Shown: positions 62,753-64,000 of the stretch, in pieces
Position numbering within the stretch: the first letter of the stretch is position 1
How the letters are laid out: the number at the start of each line of letters is the position of its first letter
From: Gallionella sp.
GTDB taxonomy: Bacteria > Pseudomonadota > Gammaproteobacteria > Burkholderiales > Gallionellaceae
Length of the DNA: 64,000 bases
Assembly: GCA_028710565.1 (NCBI GenBank)
Contig: JAQTTV010000016.1
Coordinates: 1-64,000, forward strand
Direction: 5' to 3'
Notes under the pieces: generated by a model
Seen by the model: only the letters and a program-made list of their open reading frames with translations
Database searches by the model: none
What the model was told of the DNA's origin: nothing
Position numbers and translations under genes: made by a program

Positions 62753-64000
62753 TCAAATAAACCTTGCCACCATCCCGCCAGCCTTGTCGCCTGCTAATGG
62801 AATTCGCACATGATGTCCGCTGCCAGGGGCGGTGGTAATCGCCGCGCCGTCCTGTGTGGTCATGGCACTGAGTTCAATGATCGAATTGCCTTTGGGGTGA
62901 ATAATTTCTAGCTTGTCGCCGACTTGGAATTTGTTTTTGACTTCGATTTCTGCCATGCCATCCGCGCAGCGAGTGATGTCGCCGACGTATTGTTGACGGA
63001 AACTTTCAGAATGACCGCGCATATAGTTTTGTTGTTCGTGGGTGTGGTGGCGTTCGTAGAAGCCGTCGGTGTAGCCGCGATTCGCCAGTGCGTCCAGCGC
63101 GCCCAAGAGTTCGAGGTTGAACGGGCGACCCGCAACGGCATCATCAATGGCTTGGCGATAGACTTGCGCGGTGCGGGCGACGTAGTAAATCGACTTGGTG
63201 CGACCTTCGACTTTGAGCGAATCCACGCCGATTTTCACCAAGCGTTCCACGTGTTCGACGGCACGCAAGTCCTTGGAATTCATAATGTAAGTGCCGTGTT
63301 CGTCTTCCATCACGGGCATCAGTTCGCCAGGGTGATCTTGGCGCGAAATGACATACACGCGATCCGCCATGGGGTGACGCGGTTGGCTGCCGCAGTCGGA
63401 CAAGGCGGATTGACTCAAGGCTTTGTCAAAGTCAAAATCCAGTTTTTCGATGTCGCCCGTGCCGTTTTCTTCGGCATTGCCGATGTTGTAATCCCAGCGG
63501 CAGGAGTTGGTGCACGTGCCTTGGTTGGCATCGCGATGGTTGAAATAGCCCGACAATAAACAGCGTCCCGAATAGGCGATGCACAGCGCGCCGTGGATAA
63601 ACACTTCCAGCTCGATGTCGGGACAGCGTTGGCGGATTTCTTCGATTTCGTCCAGCGACAATTCCCGCGACAAAATCACCCGCGACAAGCCCAGTGATTT
63701 CCAAAACTTCACCGCCGCGTAATTGACGGTATTGGCCTGCACGGAAAGATGCACTTCTTGTTCTGGCCAACGCTCGCGCACCATGGCGATCAAGCCAGGG
63801 TCGGCCATAATCAGCGCGTCGGGTTTCATGGCGATCACAGGCTCCATGTCCGCCATATAGGTTTTGACCTTGGCGTTGTGCGGCATCAAGTTGCTGGCAA
63901 CAAACAGCTTTTTGCCCATGGCGTGCGCTTCCTGGATACCGATTTCCAGTTGATCTAATTGAAATTCATTGTTGCGCGCGCGCAAAGAATAACGCGGTTG
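62753..64000 (-). CDS. trhP: Prephenate-dependent tRNA hydroxylation protein TrhP (U32 peptidase family), 5' truncated by the window
   Basis: U32 family member (YegQ) needed for 5-hydroxyuridine formation at tRNA U34. The frame is open to the right edge and reads QPRYSLRARNNEFQLDQLEI at the cut, so about 20-25 N-terminal residues are missing. Motifs GADAVY-type upstream are off the window; present are DALIMADPGLI, EVHLSVQANTVN, ELSLDEIEEIRQRC, EVFIHGALCIAYSGRCLLSG and NRDANQGTC-like NHRDANQGTCTNSCRWDY. The Cys cluster typical of U32 iron-sulfur binding is intact. Ends 28 bases before the HEPN gene start. Confidence 0.92.
   Translation of the reverse strand, partial: QPRYSLRARNNEFQLDQLEIGIQEAHAMGKKLFVASNLMPHNAKVKTYMADMEPVIAMKPDALIMADPGLIAMVRERWPEQEVHLSVQANTVNYAAVKFWKSLGLSRVILSRELSLDEIEEIRQRCPDIELEVFIHGALCIAYSGRCLLSGYFNHRDANQGTCTNSCRWDYNIGNAEENGTGDIEKLDFDFDKALSQSALSDCGSQPRHPMADRVYVISRQDHPGELMPVMEDEHGTYIMNSKDLRAVEHVERLVKIGVDSLKVEGRTKSIYYVARTAQVYRQAIDDAVAGRPFNLELLGALDALANRGYTDGFYERHHTHEQQNYMRGHSESFRQQYVGDITRCADGMAEIEVKNKFQVGDKLEIIHPKGNSIIELSAMTTQDGAAITTAPGSGHHVRIPLAGDKAGGMVARFI

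Overview
The window reads as a gammaproteobacterial chromosome. The evidence is the rpmH-rnpA-yidD-yidC-mnmE block running away from dnaA-dnaN-gyrB, a gammaproteobacterial-style rRNA leader at the left edge, cysTWA/cysB, RegB/RegA, HemJ, and a glutamate-cysteine ligase of the type known from Acidithiobacillus. A sulfur-oxidising member of the Thiotrichales or a relative is a reasonable guess, but it is inferred from gene content, not proven. Many short palindromic and MITE-like repeats sit between genes.

Layout. 1-113: promoter and leader of an rRNA operon whose 16S gene lies just off the left edge (minus strand). 0.3-5.2 kb: tsaD, then sulfate import cysT-cysW-cysA with the regulator cysB on the minus strand. 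5.4-11.1 kb: a kdp potassium-pump operon (small membrane ORF, kdpF, kdpA, kdpB, kdpC) and a TorF-type porin. 11.2-14.2 kb: an accessory island bounded by 38-bp direct repeats, holding two fragments of a REP-type (Y1) transposase and a two-gene unit whose second gene is a zinc protease-like ImmA/IrrE protein. 14.3-21 kb: two small regulator-like proteins and a membrane micropeptide, a dapA homologue, corA, kdpD and kdpE; the start codon of kdpE lies in the terminus of a MITE-like repeat. 21-24.3 kb (minus): two tandem degenerate EAL proteins, the sulfate-binding protein sbp, and an orphan PhoB-like winged-helix protein. 24.6-27.7 kb: rpe-gph and trpE. 27.8-29.4 kb: a ParA-like ATPase plus a small partner, bracketed by 33-bp direct repeats. 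29.5-31.6 kb: regB and regA redox two-component genes. 32-41 kb: VanZ-like protein, 2Fe-2S protein, hydrolase, hemJ, gshA, apbE, a channel-less PTS (EIIA-Man, HPr, EI), a quinone-reductase-like protein and a YgjP-type peptidase. 41.1-43.4 kb (minus): a helix-hairpin-helix protein and two tandem secreted TPR proteins. 43.5-51.1 kb (minus): a branched-chain amino acid ABC operon livH-livM-livG-livF with a 1263-residue putative nuclease/STAND-like gene between livH and livM. 51.5-60.4 kb: replication-origin region with gyrB, dnaN, dnaA (minus) and rpmH, rnpA, yidD, yidC, mnmE (plus); recF is absent and a canonical parS site lies in the dnaN-gyrB gap. 60.5-64 kb: a lipoprotein, a YhcH-family protein, a HEPN/zinc-ribbon protein and the 3' part of a U32-peptidase-family tRNA hydroxylation gene (trhP/yegQ).

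How it fits together. Two ion and nutrient themes dominate: potassium (kdpFABC + kdpDE, with a KdpE-box-like sequence upstream of the operon) and sulfate (cysTWA/cysB, with sbp 17 kb away). The best candidates for undescribed biology are the 1263-aa protein inserted in the liv operon, the HEPN-zinc-ribbon protein, the ImmA/IrrE two-gene unit, the ParA cassette, and the PII-like/micropeptide module upstream of dapA-corA-kdpDE.
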